Source: Streptomyces sp. V2I9
Lineage (GTDB): Bacteria; Actinomycetota; Actinomycetes; Streptomycetales; Streptomycetaceae
Direction of reading: 5' to 3'
Length of the DNA: 64,000 nucleotides
Assembly: GCF_030817475.1 (NCBI RefSeq)
Contig: NZ_JAUSZJ010000002.1
Location: forward strand, 952,501 to 1,016,500
Part shown: in pieces, positions 1-9,447 of the stretch
Layout of the letters: every line of letters starts with the position of its first letter
Position numbering within the stretch: position 1 is the stretch's first letter
Translations under genes and position numbers: made by a program
The notes under the pieces: model-generated
The model's input: only the letters and a program-made list of their open reading frames with translations
Databases searched by the model: none
What the model was told of the DNA's origin: nothing

Positions 1-99
1 CATGCCGCGCTCCGGGCCCCCACGCACCGGCGCGCCCACGCTCCCGCCGCACGCGGGGTAACGATCGCGTCGCGCACCGAGTCGTGGCCCACAGAACCC

Positions 100-129
100 T
101 TGACGCTTCCTTCACTCGGGGGAAACACT
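100..129 (+). promoter_or_regulatory. candidate promoter of the glycerol operon
   Basis: A TTGACG hexamer at 100-105 is followed after 18 bases by AACACT at 124-129, a weak TANNNT-like -10. It lies just upstream of two inverted repeats, so a repressor bound there would block this promoter. Only the -35 is convincing; no transcript start can be seen from sequence. Confidence 0.35.
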
Positions 130-131
130 GC

Positions 132-179
132 CGTTCAACGGTCGGCATTGTCGAACGCCTAACGGCAATACGCGTTAGG
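132..179. promoter_or_regulatory. double inverted repeat, probable GylR (IclR-type) operator
   Basis: Two inverted repeats abut each other. The first has arms CGTTCAAC (132-139) and GTCGAACG (150-157), with one mismatch. The second has perfect arms CCTAACG (158-164) and CGTTAGG (173-179). In S. coelicolor the gylCAB genes are repressed by the IclR-family protein GylR encoded just upstream, which would fall outside this window. Assigning these repeats to GylR is inference from position. Confidence 0.5.
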
Positions 180-313
180 GTGTGACAGTGCCAAGGGCCG
201 GTCAAGCCCTTACAGGTGGGTTGCCCACGCTTCGTGGATACCCATCTGGGGCGCGGAACACCGGCGGGACCGGTGGTCCGCTCTCCCCTGGACGAAGGAC
301 AAAGGAGTCGCGG

Positions 314-1105
314 GTGTCCAGCTCCGACATTTTCATCGGCGAGACCATAGGTACCGCCGTACTCATCCTGCTCGGCGGCGGTGTCTGTGCCGCCGTCACG
401 CTGAAGAGCTCCAAGGCCCGTGACGCGGGCTGGCTCGCCATCACCTTCGGGTGGGGCTTCGCGGTGCTGACCGCCGCCTACCTCGCCGGCGGGGTGTCAG
501 GCGCCCATCTGAACCCCGCGGTCACGGTCGGCCTGGCCATCCAGGGCGGTACCGAGTGGGGTCACGTTCCCCTCTACCTCGGCTCGCAGCTGCTCGGCGC
601 GATGATCGGCGCCCTGCTGGTCTGGGCGGTCTACTACGGCCAGTTCCACGCCCACCTGACCGACCCGGAGATCGTCGGGGCGAAGTCCGCCGACGAGGGC
701 ATGGTCGACCGGGCCGCCGCCCCGAAGGCGGGCCCGGTGCTCGGGATCTTCTCCACCGGTCCGGAGATCCGCAACGGCGTGCAGAACGTGATCACCGAGA
801 TCATCGCCACGGTCGTGCTGGTCCTGGCGATCCTGACCCAGGGCCTCAACGACGAGGGCAACGGCCTCGGCGTGCTCGGCGCGCTGATCACCTCCCTGGT
901 CGTCGTCGGCATCGGCCTCTCGCTCGGCGGCCCGACCGGCTACGCCATCAACCCGGTCCGCGACCTCGGTCCGCGCATCGTGCACTCCCTGCTGCCGCTG
1001 CCGAACAAGGGTGGTTCGGACTGGGGCTACGCGTGGGTACCCATCGTGGGTCCGCTCGTCGGCGGCGCACTCGCCGGCGGGCTCTACAACCTCGCCTTCG
1101 CCTAG
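314..1105 (+). CDS. glpF: glycerol uptake facilitator (aquaglyceroporin)
   Basis: Membrane channel of the MIP family that lets glycerol diffuse into the cell, where the next gene product phosphorylates it. The 263-residue product has six hydrophobic spans and the two half-helix signatures NPA (residues 67-69) and NPV followed by RD (213-217); the RD after the second motif is typical of glycerol facilitators rather than water channels. I chose the GTG at 314 because AAAGGAG sits 6 bases before it and the protein then begins directly before the first span. An upstream in-frame GTG at 182 would add 44 residues unlike the family and would run through the operator region. First gene of glpF-glpK-glpD (gylC in S. 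coelicolor naming). Confidence 0.93.
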   Translation: MSSSDIFIGETIGTAVLILLGGGVCAAVTLKSSKARDAGWLAITFGWGFAVLTAAYLAGGVSGAHLNPAVTVGLAIQGGTEWGHVPLYLGSQLLGAMIGALLVWAVYYGQFHAHLTDPEIVGAKSADEGMVDRAAAPKAGPVLGIFSTGPEIRNGVQNVITEIIATVVLVLAILTQGLNDEGNGLGVLGALITSLVVVGIGLSLGGPTGYAINPVRDLGPRIVHSLLPLPNKGGSDWGYAWVPIVGPLVGGALAGGLYNLAFA

Positions 1106-1144
1106 TCACCCCTCCACCACCTCACAGACCTCCGGGAGCACTCA

Positions 1145-2689
1145 GTGACCGACGCACACACCACCGGCACCCACGGCACCGGCCCGTTCATCGCGGCCAT
1201 CGACCAGGGCACCACCTCCAGCCGCTGCATCGTCTTCGACAAGGACGGCCGGATCGTCTCCGTCGACCAGAAGGAGCACGAGCAGATCTTCCCGAAGCCG
1301 GGCTGGGTCGAGCACGACGCGACCGAGATCTGGGAGAACGTCCAGGAGGTCGTCGCCGGAGCCATCGTCAAGGCCGGCATCACCTCCGCCGACGTCAAGG
1401 CGATCGGCATCACCAACCAGCGTGAGACCACCCTGCTGTGGGACAGGCACACCGGTGAGCCGGTGCACAACGCGCTGGTCTGGCAGGACACCCGTACCGA
1501 CGCGCTCTGCAAGGAGCTCGGCCGCAACGTGGGCCAGGACCGCTTCCGCCGCGAGACCGGGCTGCCGCTCGCCTCGTACTTCGCCGGCCCCAAGGTCCGC
1601 TGGCTGCTCGACAACGTCGAGGGACTGCGCGAGCGCGCCGAGCGCGGCGACATCCTCTTCGGCACCATGGACTCCTGGGTCATCTGGAACCTGACCGGCG
1701 GCACCGACGGCGGTGTGCACGTCACCGACGTCACCAACGCCTCCCGCACCCTCCTGATGAACCTGCACACCATGTCCTGGGACGAGAAGATCCTCTCCTC
1801 GATCGGCATCCCGGCCGCCGTGCTCCCCGAGATCCGCTCCTCCGCCGAGGTCTACGGCCACGCCAAGGGCGGCGTCCTCGACGGTGTGCCCGTCGCCTCC
1901 GCGCTCGGCGACCAGCAGGCGGCCCTGTTCGGCCAGACCTGTTTCGCCGAGGGCGAGGCCAAGTCCACGTACGGCACCGGCACGTTCATGCTGATGAACA
2001 CCGGCTCCACCCCGGTGAACTCGTACAACGGGCTGCTCACCACGGTCGGTTACCAGATCGGCGACAAGCCCCCCGTGTACGCCCTGGAGGGCTCCATCGC
2101 GGTCACCGGTTCGCTGGTGCAGTGGATGCGCGACCAGATGGGCCTGATCAAGTCGGCCGCCGAGATCGAGACGCTGGCCTCCTCGGTCGAGGACAACGGG
2201 GGCGCCTACTTCGTGCCCGCCTTCTCGGGTCTCTTCGCCCCGTACTGGCGTCCCGACGCGCGGGGCGTGATCGCCGGCCTCACCCGCTACGTCACCAAGG
2301 CGCACATCGCCCGTGCCGTCCTGGAGGCCACCGCCTGGCAGACCCGCGAGATCAGCGACGCCATGACCAAGGACTCCGGCGTCGAGCTGACCGCGCTCAA
2401 GGTCGACGGCGGCATGACGTCCAACAACCTGCTGATGCAGACGCTCTCCGACTTCCTGGACGCGCCCGTGGTGCGCCCGATGGTCGCCGAGACCACCTGC
2501 CTCGGCGCCGCCTACGCCGCCGGTCTCGCCGTCGGCTTCTGGCCGGACACCGACGCGCTGCGCGCCAACTGGCGCCGGGCCGCCGAGTGGACACCCCGCA
2601 TGGACGCGGACACCCGTGCCCGCGAGTACAAGAGCTGGCTCAAGGCCGTCGAACGGACCATGGGCTGGATCGAGGACGAAGAAAGCTGA
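1145..2689 (+). CDS. glpK: glycerol kinase
   Basis: Cytoplasmic ATP-dependent kinase turning glycerol into sn-glycerol 3-phosphate. The 514-residue product is full length for the FGGY family and carries the N-terminal phosphate-binding loop DQGTTSSR at residues 20-27, the INTNQRET-like substrate segment written here as ITNQRET, and the C-terminal DGGMTSN nucleotide loop. Start GTG is preceded by GGGAG at 1134-1138. It follows glpF by 39 bases and precedes glpD by 14 bases, so the three are almost certainly one operon (gylA equivalent). Confidence 0.95.
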   Translation: MTDAHTTGTHGTGPFIAAIDQGTTSSRCIVFDKDGRIVSVDQKEHEQIFPKPGWVEHDATEIWENVQEVVAGAIVKAGITSADVKAIGITNQRETTLLWDRHTGEPVHNALVWQDTRTDALCKELGRNVGQDRFRRETGLPLASYFAGPKVRWLLDNVEGLRERAERGDILFGTMDSWVIWNLTGGTDGGVHVTDVTNASRTLLMNLHTMSWDEKILSSIGIPAAVLPEIRSSAEVYGHAKGGVLDGVPVASALGDQQAALFGQTCFAEGEAKSTYGTGTFMLMNTGSTPVNSYNGLLTTVGYQIGDKPPVYALEGSIAVTGSLVQWMRDQMGLIKSAAEIETLASSVEDNGGAYFVPAFSGLFAPYWRPDARGVIAGLTRYVTKAHIARAVLEATAWQTREISDAMTKDSGVELTALKVDGGMTSNNLLMQTLSDFLDAPVVRPMVAETTCLGAAYAAGLAVGFWPDTDALRANWRRAAEWTPRMDADTRAREYKSWLKAVERTMGWIEDEES

Positions 2690-2703
2690 CGAGGAGCATC
2701 ACC

Positions 2704-4314
2704 ATGACCACCCTGCAGAGCGTTCCCGCCCTCGGAACGCACCCGGCCTCCGGCTCGCTGCCGAGCCGCGCCGAGACCCGTGACCAGCTGTCGCGGGCCA
2801 CGTACGACCTCCTGGTCATCGGCGGCGGCATCCTGGGCATCTCCACCGCCTGGCATGCCGCGCAGGCCGGGCTGCGGGTGGCCCTGGTGGACGCCGGCGA
2901 CTTCGCCGGCGCCACCTCCTCCGCCTCCTCCAAGCTCCTCCACGGCGGTCTGCGCTACCTCCAGACCGGCGCGGTGAAGCTGGTCGCGGAGAACCACTTC
3001 GAGCGGCGCGCGGTCTCCCGCGAGGTGGCCCCGCACCTGGCCAACCCGCTCACCTTCTACCTGCCGGTCTACAAGGGCGGCCCGCACGGCGCGGCCAAGC
3101 TCGGCGCGGGCGTCTTCGCCTACTCCGCGCTCTCCGCGTTCGGCGACGGCGTCGGCCACGTCATCTCCCCGGCCAAGGCCCAGCGCGACGTCCCGGAGCT
3201 GCGCACCGACAACCTCAAGGCCGTCGCGGTCTACGGCGACGACCAGATGAACGACGCCCGCATGGCGCTGATGACGGTCCGCGCGGCCGTCGACGCCGGC
3301 GCGGTCGTCCTCAACCACGCGGCCGTCACGGGTCTGCGCTTCACCCGCGGCCGGGTCACCGGCGCGGACCTCCAGGACCGCACCGACGGTACGGAGTTCG
3401 GCGTCACCGCCCGCCTCGTGCTGAACGCCACCGGCCCCTGGGTCGACCACCTGCGGAAGATGGAGGACCCGAACGCGGCCCCCTCCATCCGCCTCTCCAA
3501 AGGCGCGCACCTGGTCCTCAAGCGGACCCGGCCGTGGCGGGCGGCGCTGGCCACCCCGATCGACAAGTACCGCATCACGTTCGCGCTGCCGTGGGAGGAC
3601 ATGCTGCTCCTCGGCACGACCGACGAGGAGTACGAGGGCGATCCGGCGGACGTCGCGGTGACCGAGGCGGACACCGTGCAGATCCTCGACGAGGCGGCGT
3701 TCTCGATCAAGGACCAGCAGCTCTCGCGCGATCTGATCACGTACTCCTTCGCGGGTCTGCGGGTGCTGCCCGGCGGTCCGGGCGACACGTCCAAGGCCAA
3801 GCGCGAGACGGTCGTCACGGAGGGCCGCGGCGGGATGCTGTCGGTCGCCGGCGGCAAGTGGACGACCTTCCGCCACATCGGCCGCACCGTGATGAACAAG
3901 CTGGCCGCCCTGCCGGGCCACCCGCTGGCCGAGGACATGGAGCCGATGAACCGGCTGCCGAGGAAGCTGCCGCTGCCCGGTATCGCCAACCCGAACGCGG
4001 TCGCGCACCGGCTGCTGGTCGACGGTCCCGCGCCCGGCCCCCGGATGGCTCCGGACACCGCCCGGCACCTGGCCACGCACTACGGCTCGCTCGCCTTCGA
4101 CATCGCCCGGCTGGCGAACGAGAACCCGGCGCTGGCCGAGCGCGTCCACCCGGACGCCCCGGAGATCTGGGCGCAGGTCGCCTACGCCCGCGACCACGAG
4201 TGGGCCGAGACGGCGGACGACGTGCTGCGCCGCCGGACCACGCTGACGATCCGCGGCCTGGCCACGGACGAGGTCCGCGAGGGCGTCGAGAAGCTGCTGG
4301 CCGACCGGGACTGA
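2704..4314 (+). CDS. glpD: FAD-dependent glycerol-3-phosphate dehydrogenase
   Basis: Membrane-associated flavoprotein oxidising glycerol 3-phosphate to dihydroxyacetone phosphate and passing electrons to the quinone pool. The 536-residue protein has the ADP-binding GGGILG motif at 40-45, the SSKLLHGGLRYL segment typical of GlpD, and a C-terminal helical domain (DUF-type DAO_C) near residues 430-530. ATG 2704 has GAGGAG upstream, starting 14 bases after the glpK stop. Last gene of the glycerol operon; a strong hairpin follows. The longer open frame upstream of 2704 is only antisense-like read-through across glpK. Confidence 0.95.
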   Translation: MTTLQSVPALGTHPASGSLPSRAETRDQLSRATYDLLVIGGGILGISTAWHAAQAGLRVALVDAGDFAGATSSASSKLLHGGLRYLQTGAVKLVAENHFERRAVSREVAPHLANPLTFYLPVYKGGPHGAAKLGAGVFAYSALSAFGDGVGHVISPAKAQRDVPELRTDNLKAVAVYGDDQMNDARMALMTVRAAVDAGAVVLNHAAVTGLRFTRGRVTGADLQDRTDGTEFGVTARLVLNATGPWVDHLRKMEDPNAAPSIRLSKGAHLVLKRTRPWRAALATPIDKYRITFALPWEDMLLLGTTDEEYEGDPADVAVTEADTVQILDEAAFSIKDQQLSRDLITYSFAGLRVLPGGPGDTSKAKRETVVTEGRGGMLSVAGGKWTTFRHIGRTVMNKLAALPGHPLAEDMEPMNRLPRKLPLPGIANPNAVAHRLLVDGPAPGPRMAPDTARHLATHYGSLAFDIARLANENPALAERVHPDAPEIWAQVAYARDHEWAETADDVLRRRTTLTIRGLATDEVREGVEKLLADRD

Positions 4315-4344
4315 ACCACCGATCCACCCCCCACGGGTACGGGG

Positions 4345-4378
4345 ACGGGGGCGGCCTCCGCACGGGAGCCGCCCCCGT
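4345..4378 (+). terminator. terminator of the glycerol operon
   Basis: Perfect 11-bp stem ACGGGGGCGGC / GCCGCCCCCGT with a 12-base loop, 30 bases after the glpD stop. Streptomyces terminators often lack a long T run, as here. Confidence 0.8.
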
Positions 4379-4603
4379 TCGGCGTCCGCGCGCGCCAGCG
4401 GCTCCTGACAGGGCGTCGGCCGCCCGTCCACGGCGGCGCGGGAGCCGTCCGGCCGCGGGTGTGCGGGGCCATGATGCACGGTTCCGCGCGTTGATCCACT
4501 CCTGGTGGCAGGGTTCACCCGGCCGTGCGGGAGGGCTGCGGACCGGGGCCCCGGAAGCCGTAAGGTTGCTCCGTACGCATGGAGTCAGCGGAAGGAGGCC
4601 CGG

Positions 4604-5686
4604 GTGATCGAGCTCGAGTCGGTGCCCGAGCTGGTCGACCCGGTCATGGTGGCCGCGTTCGAAGGCTGGAACGACGCCGGGGACGCCGCCTCCACAGCGG
4701 TCGGTCATCTGGACCGGGAGTGGAAGGGCGAGGTGTTCGCGGCGCTGGACGCCGAGGACTACTACGACTTCCAGGTCAACCGGCCCACGGTGTGGCTGGA
4801 CGGCGGGACGCGGAAGATCACCTGGCCGACGACGCGGCTGTCCGTGGTGCGGGTGGGCGGCGAGAAGCCCCGCGACCTGGTCCTGGTGCGCGGCATCGAG
4901 CCGTCGATGCGCTGGCGGTCGTTCTGCAACGAGATCCTCGGCTTCGCCCATGAGCTGGGCGTCGAAATGGTCGTCATCCTGGGCGCGTTGCTCGGGGACA
5001 CCCCGCACACCCGGCCGGTGCCGGTGAGCGGCGTCACCTCCGACCCGGACCTGGCGCGGACGATGGACCTGGAGGAGACCCGGTACGAGGGCCCCACGGG
5101 CATCGTGGGCGTGCTCCAGGAGGCGTGCACGCACGCCGGGGTGCCGGCGGTCAGCCTCTGGGCGGCGGTCCCGCACTACGTGTCGCAGCCGCCGAACCCG
5201 AAGGCGACGCTGGCCCTGCTGAACCGCCTGGAGGATCTGATCGGGCTGCGCATCCCGCTGGGCGAACTGCCCGAGGACGCGCGGGCCTGGCAGGTCGGTG
5301 TGGACCAACTCGCCTCGGAGGACAGCGAGGTGGCGGAGTACGTGCAGACGCTGGAGGAGGCGCGGGACACCGCGGAGCTGCCCGAGGCGTCCGGCGAGGC
5401 CATCGCCCGCGAGTTCGAGCGCTATCTGCGGCGCCGGGACGGCGGTCCCGGACAGGGGCCGGGCGGCCACGCCACGGAGTCCGGCGACGTACCGTATCTG
5501 CGCGACACCTCCGGCGGCCGCACGCGCCCCCCGAAGCCGCCGCGTCCGGAGACGGGGCGGGGCAAGGGTGCCGATGACCAGGGCGCCCGGGGATCTGACG
5601 AGGCGTCCGACGGCGAGGCGGGCGGACCGGACGGGCCGGGCGGGACGGCCCCCGGCGACGGCCCTGACCGTCCCGAGGGGGACTGA
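4604..5686 (+). CDS. parJ: PAC2-family protein ParJ, ParA partner
   Basis: The 360-residue product is a PAC2-fold (proteasome-assembly-chaperone-like) protein of the actinobacterial type. In S. coelicolor the gene in the same place, right after glpD (SCO1662), encodes ParJ, which binds ParA and influences its polymerisation and sporulation septation; the assignment rests on recalled family and position. The PAC2 domain spans about residues 1-260; the C-terminal 90 residues are rich in Gly, Pro, Asp and Arg and look disordered. GTG 4604 has GAAGGAGG at 4591-4597, the best ribosome site in the area. TAAGGT at 4561-4566 could be its -10 box, giving a short leader. A perfect 17-bp hairpin follows. 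Confidence 0.85.
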   Translation: MIELESVPELVDPVMVAAFEGWNDAGDAASTAVGHLDREWKGEVFAALDAEDYYDFQVNRPTVWLDGGTRKITWPTTRLSVVRVGGEKPRDLVLVRGIEPSMRWRSFCNEILGFAHELGVEMVVILGALLGDTPHTRPVPVSGVTSDPDLARTMDLEETRYEGPTGIVGVLQEACTHAGVPAVSLWAAVPHYVSQPPNPKATLALLNRLEDLIGLRIPLGELPEDARAWQVGVDQLASEDSEVAEYVQTLEEARDTAELPEASGEAIAREFERYLRRRDGGPGQGPGGHATESGDVPYLRDTSGGRTRPPKPPRPETGRGKGADDQGARGSDEASDGEAGGPDGPGGTAPGDGPDRPEGD

Positions 5687-5697
5687 CCGGAGAACGA

Positions 5698-5739
5698 CAG
5701 GAGCGCCGCACGGGGAAACGATCCCGTGCGGCGCTCCTG
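5698..5739. terminator. terminator after parJ
   Basis: Perfect 17-bp inverted repeat, arms 5698-5714 and 5723-5739, 8-base loop, 11 bases after the parJ stop. Symmetric, so it may work in both directions between convergent parJ and mshC. Confidence 0.88.
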
Positions 5740-5825
5740 TGCGTGGGGTCGGGCTCGGGCGCGGGGTAACTCCGCCGCGCGTCCCGGTCGCCGTGGTCCC
5801 CGGCCCCGTTGGCGCCGGTGACCTT

Positions 5826-5867
5826 CACGGAGGGCGGCCGGGCCGGACGGCTCGGCCGCCCTCCGTG
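5826..5867 (-). terminator. terminator of mshC
   Basis: Perfect 15-bp stem (5826-5840 with 5853-5867) that ends on the base next to the mshC stop codon. It gives the mshC transcript its own terminator separate from the parJ hairpin. Confidence 0.85.
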
Positions 5868-7097
5868 CTACAGCGCGACCCCCAGCAGGGCGTCGACCGT
5901 ACGCGAGACGAGGCCGGGCGCGCCCTCGTCCGTACCGCCCTCCGCGCCCTGCAGCGCGGCCCAGCGGTCCACCGCGGCCAGCGCGGCGGGGCTGTCCAGG
6001 TCGTCGGCGAGGGCCTCGCGGACCTCCTCGACCAGCGCGTCGGCGGACGGCCCGTCGGGGCGGGAGACGGCGGCCCGCCAGCGCGCCAGGCGCTCGACCG
6101 CGTCGGCCAGCACCTGGTCGCTCCACTCCCAGTCGGAACGGTAGTGACGGGAGAGCAGGGCGAGCCGGATGGCCGCCGGGTCCACGCCGTCCCGGCGCAG
6201 CGCCGAGACGAAGACCAGGTTGCCGCGCGACTTGGACATCTTCTCGCCGCCCAGGCCGACCATGCCCGCGTGGACGTACGCGCGGGCGAACGGGTGCTCG
6301 CCGGTCAGCGCCTGGGCGTGCGAGGCGCCCATCTCGTGGTGCGGGAAGGCCAGGTCGGAGCCGCCGCCCTGGACGTCGAAGCCCATGCCGAGGTGGTCCA
6401 GCGCGATGGCGACGCACTCGATGTGCCAGCCGGGGCGGCCCTCGCCCAGGGAGGCCCCGTCCCAGCTCGGCTCGCCCGGACGGGCGGCCATCCAGAGCAT
6501 CGGGTCGAGGGGGTTCTTCTTGCCGGGGCGCTCCGGGTCTCCGCCGCGCTCGGCGGAGAGCAGGCGCATCGCCTCGGCGTCGAGGCCGGAGACCTCGCCG
6601 AAGTGCGGGTCGGCGTCGACGGAGAAGTAGGTGTCGCCGTCCAGGTCGTAGGCGGCGCCCGCGTCCCGGAGGCGTTCGACGAGGGGCACGATGCCCGGTA
6701 TCGCCTCGACCGCTCCGATGTAGTGCCGCGGGGGCAGCATCCGCAGGGCGGTCATGTCCTCGCGGAAGAGTGCCGTCTCGCGCTCCGCGAGCTCGGTCCA
6801 GTCCTGACCGTCGCGCACGGCCCGCTCCAGCAGCGGATCGTCCACGTCGGTCACGTTCTGGACGTAGTGGACCTGCCGCTTGGTGTCGAGCCACACGCGC
6901 TGAACCAGGTCGAACGCGTTGTAGGTCGCCGCATGACCCATGTGGGTCGCGTCGTACGGCGTGATGCCGCAGACGTAGATGCGGGCGACGGGACCGGGGT
7001 CAAGGGTGATCCGTCCGCCGGTCGCGGTGTCGTGGATCCGAAGGTCGCGGCCCTTGCCGGGCAGGGCGGGGACCTCAGAAGCGGGCCAGGCATGCAT
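5868..7097 (-). CDS. mshC: cysteine:glucosaminyl-inositol ligase (mycothiol synthesis)
   Basis: ATP-dependent ligase joining cysteine to GlcN-inositol, the third committed step of mycothiol synthesis in the cytoplasm. It is a 409-residue relative of cysteinyl-tRNA synthetase, the usual MshC length, lacking the tRNA-binding C-terminal part. Visible features are the HMGH version of the HIGH motif at 52-55, KMSKS at 285-289, and zinc ligands C43, C227 in HIEC and a His in FPHHE (252-253). I chose ATG 7097; the upstream extension to 7187 is unlike the family. The trio of genes at 7206-9392 lies upstream on the same strand, with 108 bases between. mscR and the MBL gene at 21-23 kb are users of the product. 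Confidence 0.93.
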   Translation of the reverse strand: MHAWPASEVPALPGKGRDLRIHDTATGGRITLDPGPVARIYVCGITPYDATHMGHAATYNAFDLVQRVWLDTKRQVHYVQNVTDVDDPLLERAVRDGQDWTELAERETALFREDMTALRMLPPRHYIGAVEAIPGIVPLVERLRDAGAAYDLDGDTYFSVDADPHFGEVSGLDAEAMRLLSAERGGDPERPGKKNPLDPMLWMAARPGEPSWDGASLGEGRPGWHIECVAIALDHLGMGFDVQGGGSDLAFPHHEMGASHAQALTGEHPFARAYVHAGMVGLGGEKMSKSRGNLVFVSALRRDGVDPAAIRLALLSRHYRSDWEWSDQVLADAVERLARWRAAVSRPDGPSADALVEEVREALADDLDSPAALAAVDRWAALQGAEGGTDEGAPGLVSRTVDALLGVAL

Positions 7098-7205
7098 GCC
7101 ATGAGCGTAACCGGACGATGCTTCCGGATACGAACCGGATCCGGAATCCTGTCCGAAGAGGCACTCTTGCGGAACCGTCGGCGTCATGCGGGCGGACGGC
7201 GCGTC

Positions 7206-8045
7206 CTAGACGGGCGGCCAGGGGATCGGCGGCCACTGCCCGCTCGGCTGCGGGTGCACGCCGCTCCTGATCAGACCGGCGACCCGCTCCCGCAGGGCCG
7301 CCAGCTCGGCCGGGGTGATGAGTTCGGCCATCCGTGTGGCGAGGGCGGTTCCCGGTGCCAGCTCCGCGGTGAGACGGCCCAGTACCTGGCGGGCTTCCTC
7401 GGTGAGCGGCTCGCCGGCCCATCCCCAGAGCAGGGTCCGCAGTTTGTCGTCGGCGTTGAAGGTGACGCCGTGGTCGATGCCGAAGAGTCCTCCGCCGGCG
7501 CCGGGCAGCAGGTGCCCGCCCTTGCGGTCCCCGTTGTTGATCACCGCGTCCAGCACCGCGAGGCGCCGCAGCCGGGGATCGTCGGCGTGCACCAGCAGCG
7601 CGGTCCTCCCCTCCCCCACGTCCGCGAAGCCCACGGCCTTCCAGCCGTCGCCCGGCTCCTCGCCCTCGACGAGCGCCAGCAGGGAGGGCGCCTCCTCGTC
7701 GGACGCGGGACCGTCGATCCAGAGCTGACACATCCCCTGCCCGTACGGTCCGTCCCGCAGCACGGTCGGCGGCACCAGGTCCCAGCCGGTCGCGCGGGAG
7801 ATCTCGTACGCGGCGACCTCGCGCTGGGCGAGGGTCCCGTCGGGGAAGTCCCAGAGCGGCTGCTCCCCCGCGACGGGCTTGTAGGCACAGGTGCGCTCCT
7901 CTCCCTGGTGCGCCACCGTGCAGTGCAGCACCGCGTTGGAGGCCCCGCCGACCTGCCCCAGGACGGTGAGCGTGCCCTCGGAGAGCAGGGTGAGCAACTC
8001 GGGGTCGGTCAGGCTCCGCGACGGTATCCGTTCTGGCGCGGGCAT
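7206..8045 (-). CDS. SCO1664-family protein, PI3/4-kinase-like
   Basis: Protein of 279 residues belonging to the family I know as SCO1664 (TIGR03843), restricted mainly to actinobacteria and showing distant similarity to phosphatidylinositol 3/4-kinases. The kinase-like traits visible are a CAYKP lysine segment near residue 53, a NNGDRKGGHLL catalytic-loop-like stretch and FGIDHG, which resembles the DFG metal motif. Substrate unknown. I chose ATG 8045 because GGAAGGA lies 6-12 bases upstream; that gives a 37-base overlap with the end of the DUF3090 gene. Together with the next two upstream genes it forms a conserved trio of unknown function. Confidence 0.82.
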   Translation of the reverse strand: MPAPERIPSRSLTDPELLTLLSEGTLTVLGQVGGASNAVLHCTVAHQGEERTCAYKPVAGEQPLWDFPDGTLAQREVAAYEISRATGWDLVPPTVLRDGPYGQGMCQLWIDGPASDEEAPSLLALVEGEEPGDGWKAVGFADVGEGRTALLVHADDPRLRRLAVLDAVINNGDRKGGHLLPGAGGGLFGIDHGVTFNADDKLRTLLWGWAGEPLTEEARQVLGRLTAELAPGTALATRMAELITPAELAALRERVAGLIRSGVHPQPSGQWPPIPWPPV

Positions 8046-8599
8046 ACGTGTCCTTCCGGGTCGAGCGGCAGGCTGCACAGCGGGCACGGCGGGCGGCCGG
8101 CGTTGACGACGTCCAGGGCACGCTTGGCGAAGGCACGGGCCTGGGCGCCGCTGAGCCGGACGCGGAGCATCGGCGGGCCGTTCTCCTCGTCCTGGAGGAG
8201 CTTCTCCTCGGCCTCCGCGAGGTCGTCCTCGGACTCGGCGTCGAGCTCGACGAGGGCCTGCGCCTCGACGATCATGCGCTGTTCCTCGCCGTCCCAGGCC
8301 AGGGCCATGGTGCCGACCCGGAACTCCTCCTCGACGGGCACGTCGAGCGGCGCGGTGTCGGTGACGTCGGTGGGGGCCACGGCGGGCACCGGGGAGTTGC
8401 CCCCGGTACGGCGCACGACCTCGTCGAGCAGTTCGTCGATCCGTTCGGCGAGCGCGGCGACCTGGGTCTTCTCCAGGGCCACGCTGGTGACCCGGCCCTG
8501 CGAGGACGCCTGCAGGAAAAACGTACGACGGCCAGGCAACCCGACCGTACCGGCCACGAATCGGTCCGGGGGGTCGTAGAGGAACACCTGACGGGACAC
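8009..8599 (-). CDS. DUF3090 protein with C-terminal zinc-ribbon-like tail
   Basis: A 196-residue actinobacterial protein of unknown function (DUF3090, TIGR03847). It opens with the conserved MSRQVFLYDPPDRFVAG segment and ends with a compact CPLC-x8-HVCP cluster (about residues 176-189) that looks like a metal-binding ribbon. Acidic stretches lie in the middle (about 125-150). It overlaps the kinase-like gene by 37 bases and starts 70 bases after the phosphatase gene ends, so the three are probably co-transcribed and translationally coupled. Confidence 0.85.
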   Translation of the reverse strand: MSRQVFLYDPPDRFVAGTVGLPGRRTFFLQASSQGRVTSVALEKTQVAALAERIDELLDEVVRRTGGNSPVPAVAPTDVTDTAPLDVPVEEEFRVGTMALAWDGEEQRMIVEAQALVELDAESEDDLAEAEEKLLQDEENGPPMLRVRLSGAQARAFAKRALDVVNAGRPPCPLCSLPLDPEGHVCPRQNGYRRGA

Positions 8600-8669
8600 G
8601 TCCTGCTCCCTTGAGCTTCGATGGTGGTGGGGCGGCGCTACGGCGCGTCCACCCTACTGCCCGGAGCGA

Positions 8670-9392
8670 TCACGGCGCGCCCGCGCCGCCGCCGACCGTC
8701 GCCTCCGCCGTACCGGCTCCCGAGGAGGAGGCCGCCGCGTCCGCCCCGACGGGGTTCGCGCGCGGGGCGAGGGCCGCCAGGTCGCCGGTGTCCCCGAGCC
8801 GCAGGAGGAAGGGGCGCAGCCGGGTGTAGCGGATCGCGGTGACCGAGCAGGGGTCGACGTGGACGCGCTGGAAGAGGTCCAGGTGCATGCCCAGCGCGTC
8901 GGCCACCAGGGCCTTGATGATGTCGCCGTGCGAGCACATGACGTACGTGGCGTCCTCGCCGTGCTCGGCCTCGACGCGCTCGTTCCAGTCGCGTACGGCG
9001 TCGACGGCGCGGGCCTGCATCGCGCGCAGGGACTCGCCGCCGGGGAAGGCCGCGGCGGAGGGGTGCTGCTGCACGACGGCCATCAGGGGCTCGTCGGCGA
9101 GTTCGGCCAGCTTCCGCCCCGACCAGTCGCCGTAGTCGCACTCGCTGATCCGGTCCTCGGTGTGCAGGGGCAGGGCCGGGTCGGCGTCCAGGAGCGGCTG
9201 GAGGGTCTGCCGGCAGCGCTCCAGGGGGCTGCTGACGGCGAGGACCGGGGAGAGGGCGGACAGCCGGGCGGGAAGGGCCGCGGCCTGCTCGGCGCCGCGG
9301 TCGTCGAGGCGGACGCCGGGGGTGCGGCCCGCGAGCACTCCGGCGGTGTTGGCGGTGGAGCGTCCGTGGCGTACGAGGATCAGCGTGGGCAT
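8670..9392 (-). CDS. histidine phosphatase, MSMEG_4193-type phosphomutase
   Basis: A 240-residue member of the phosphoglycerate-mutase-like histidine phosphatase superfamily. The RHG catalytic motif is at residues 8-10 (LILVRHGRSTAN) and the second catalytic His lies in MCSHGDIIK. The family (TIGR03848, MSMEG_4193) is the third member of the conserved trio. I chose ATG 9392; the extension to 9476 would overlap the divergent corA start. Substrate is not known; pairing with a kinase-like protein suggests a phosphorylation/dephosphorylation cycle, which is inference. The last 50 residues are Ala/Gly-rich and variable. Confidence 0.85.
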   Translation of the reverse strand: MPTLILVRHGRSTANTAGVLAGRTPGVRLDDRGAEQAAALPARLSALSPVLAVSSPLERCRQTLQPLLDADPALPLHTEDRISECDYGDWSGRKLAELADEPLMAVVQQHPSAAAFPGGESLRAMQARAVDAVRDWNERVEAEHGEDATYVMCSHGDIIKALVADALGMHLDLFQRVHVDPCSVTAIRYTRLRPFLLRLGDTGDLAALAPRANPVGADAAASSSGAGTAEATVGGGAGAP

Positions 9393-9447
9393 ACCCGCCA
9401 GCCTAGAGGGCCGGGAAAGGTGCGTGAGGGGCGGTTCACGGGGAAGA

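Noticed and set aside
182..313. N-terminal extension of glpF from GTG 182
   Set aside because: Runs through the operator repeats and lacks family similarity; GTG 314 has AAAGGAG.
2512..4518. Long minus-strand frame antisense to glpD (and similar long frames, for example 5298-8579 plus and 20097-20894 minus)
   Set aside because: Typical high-GC shadow frames: rich in Arg, Gly, Ala, Pro, His with no family resemblance, and they lie over well-recognised genes.
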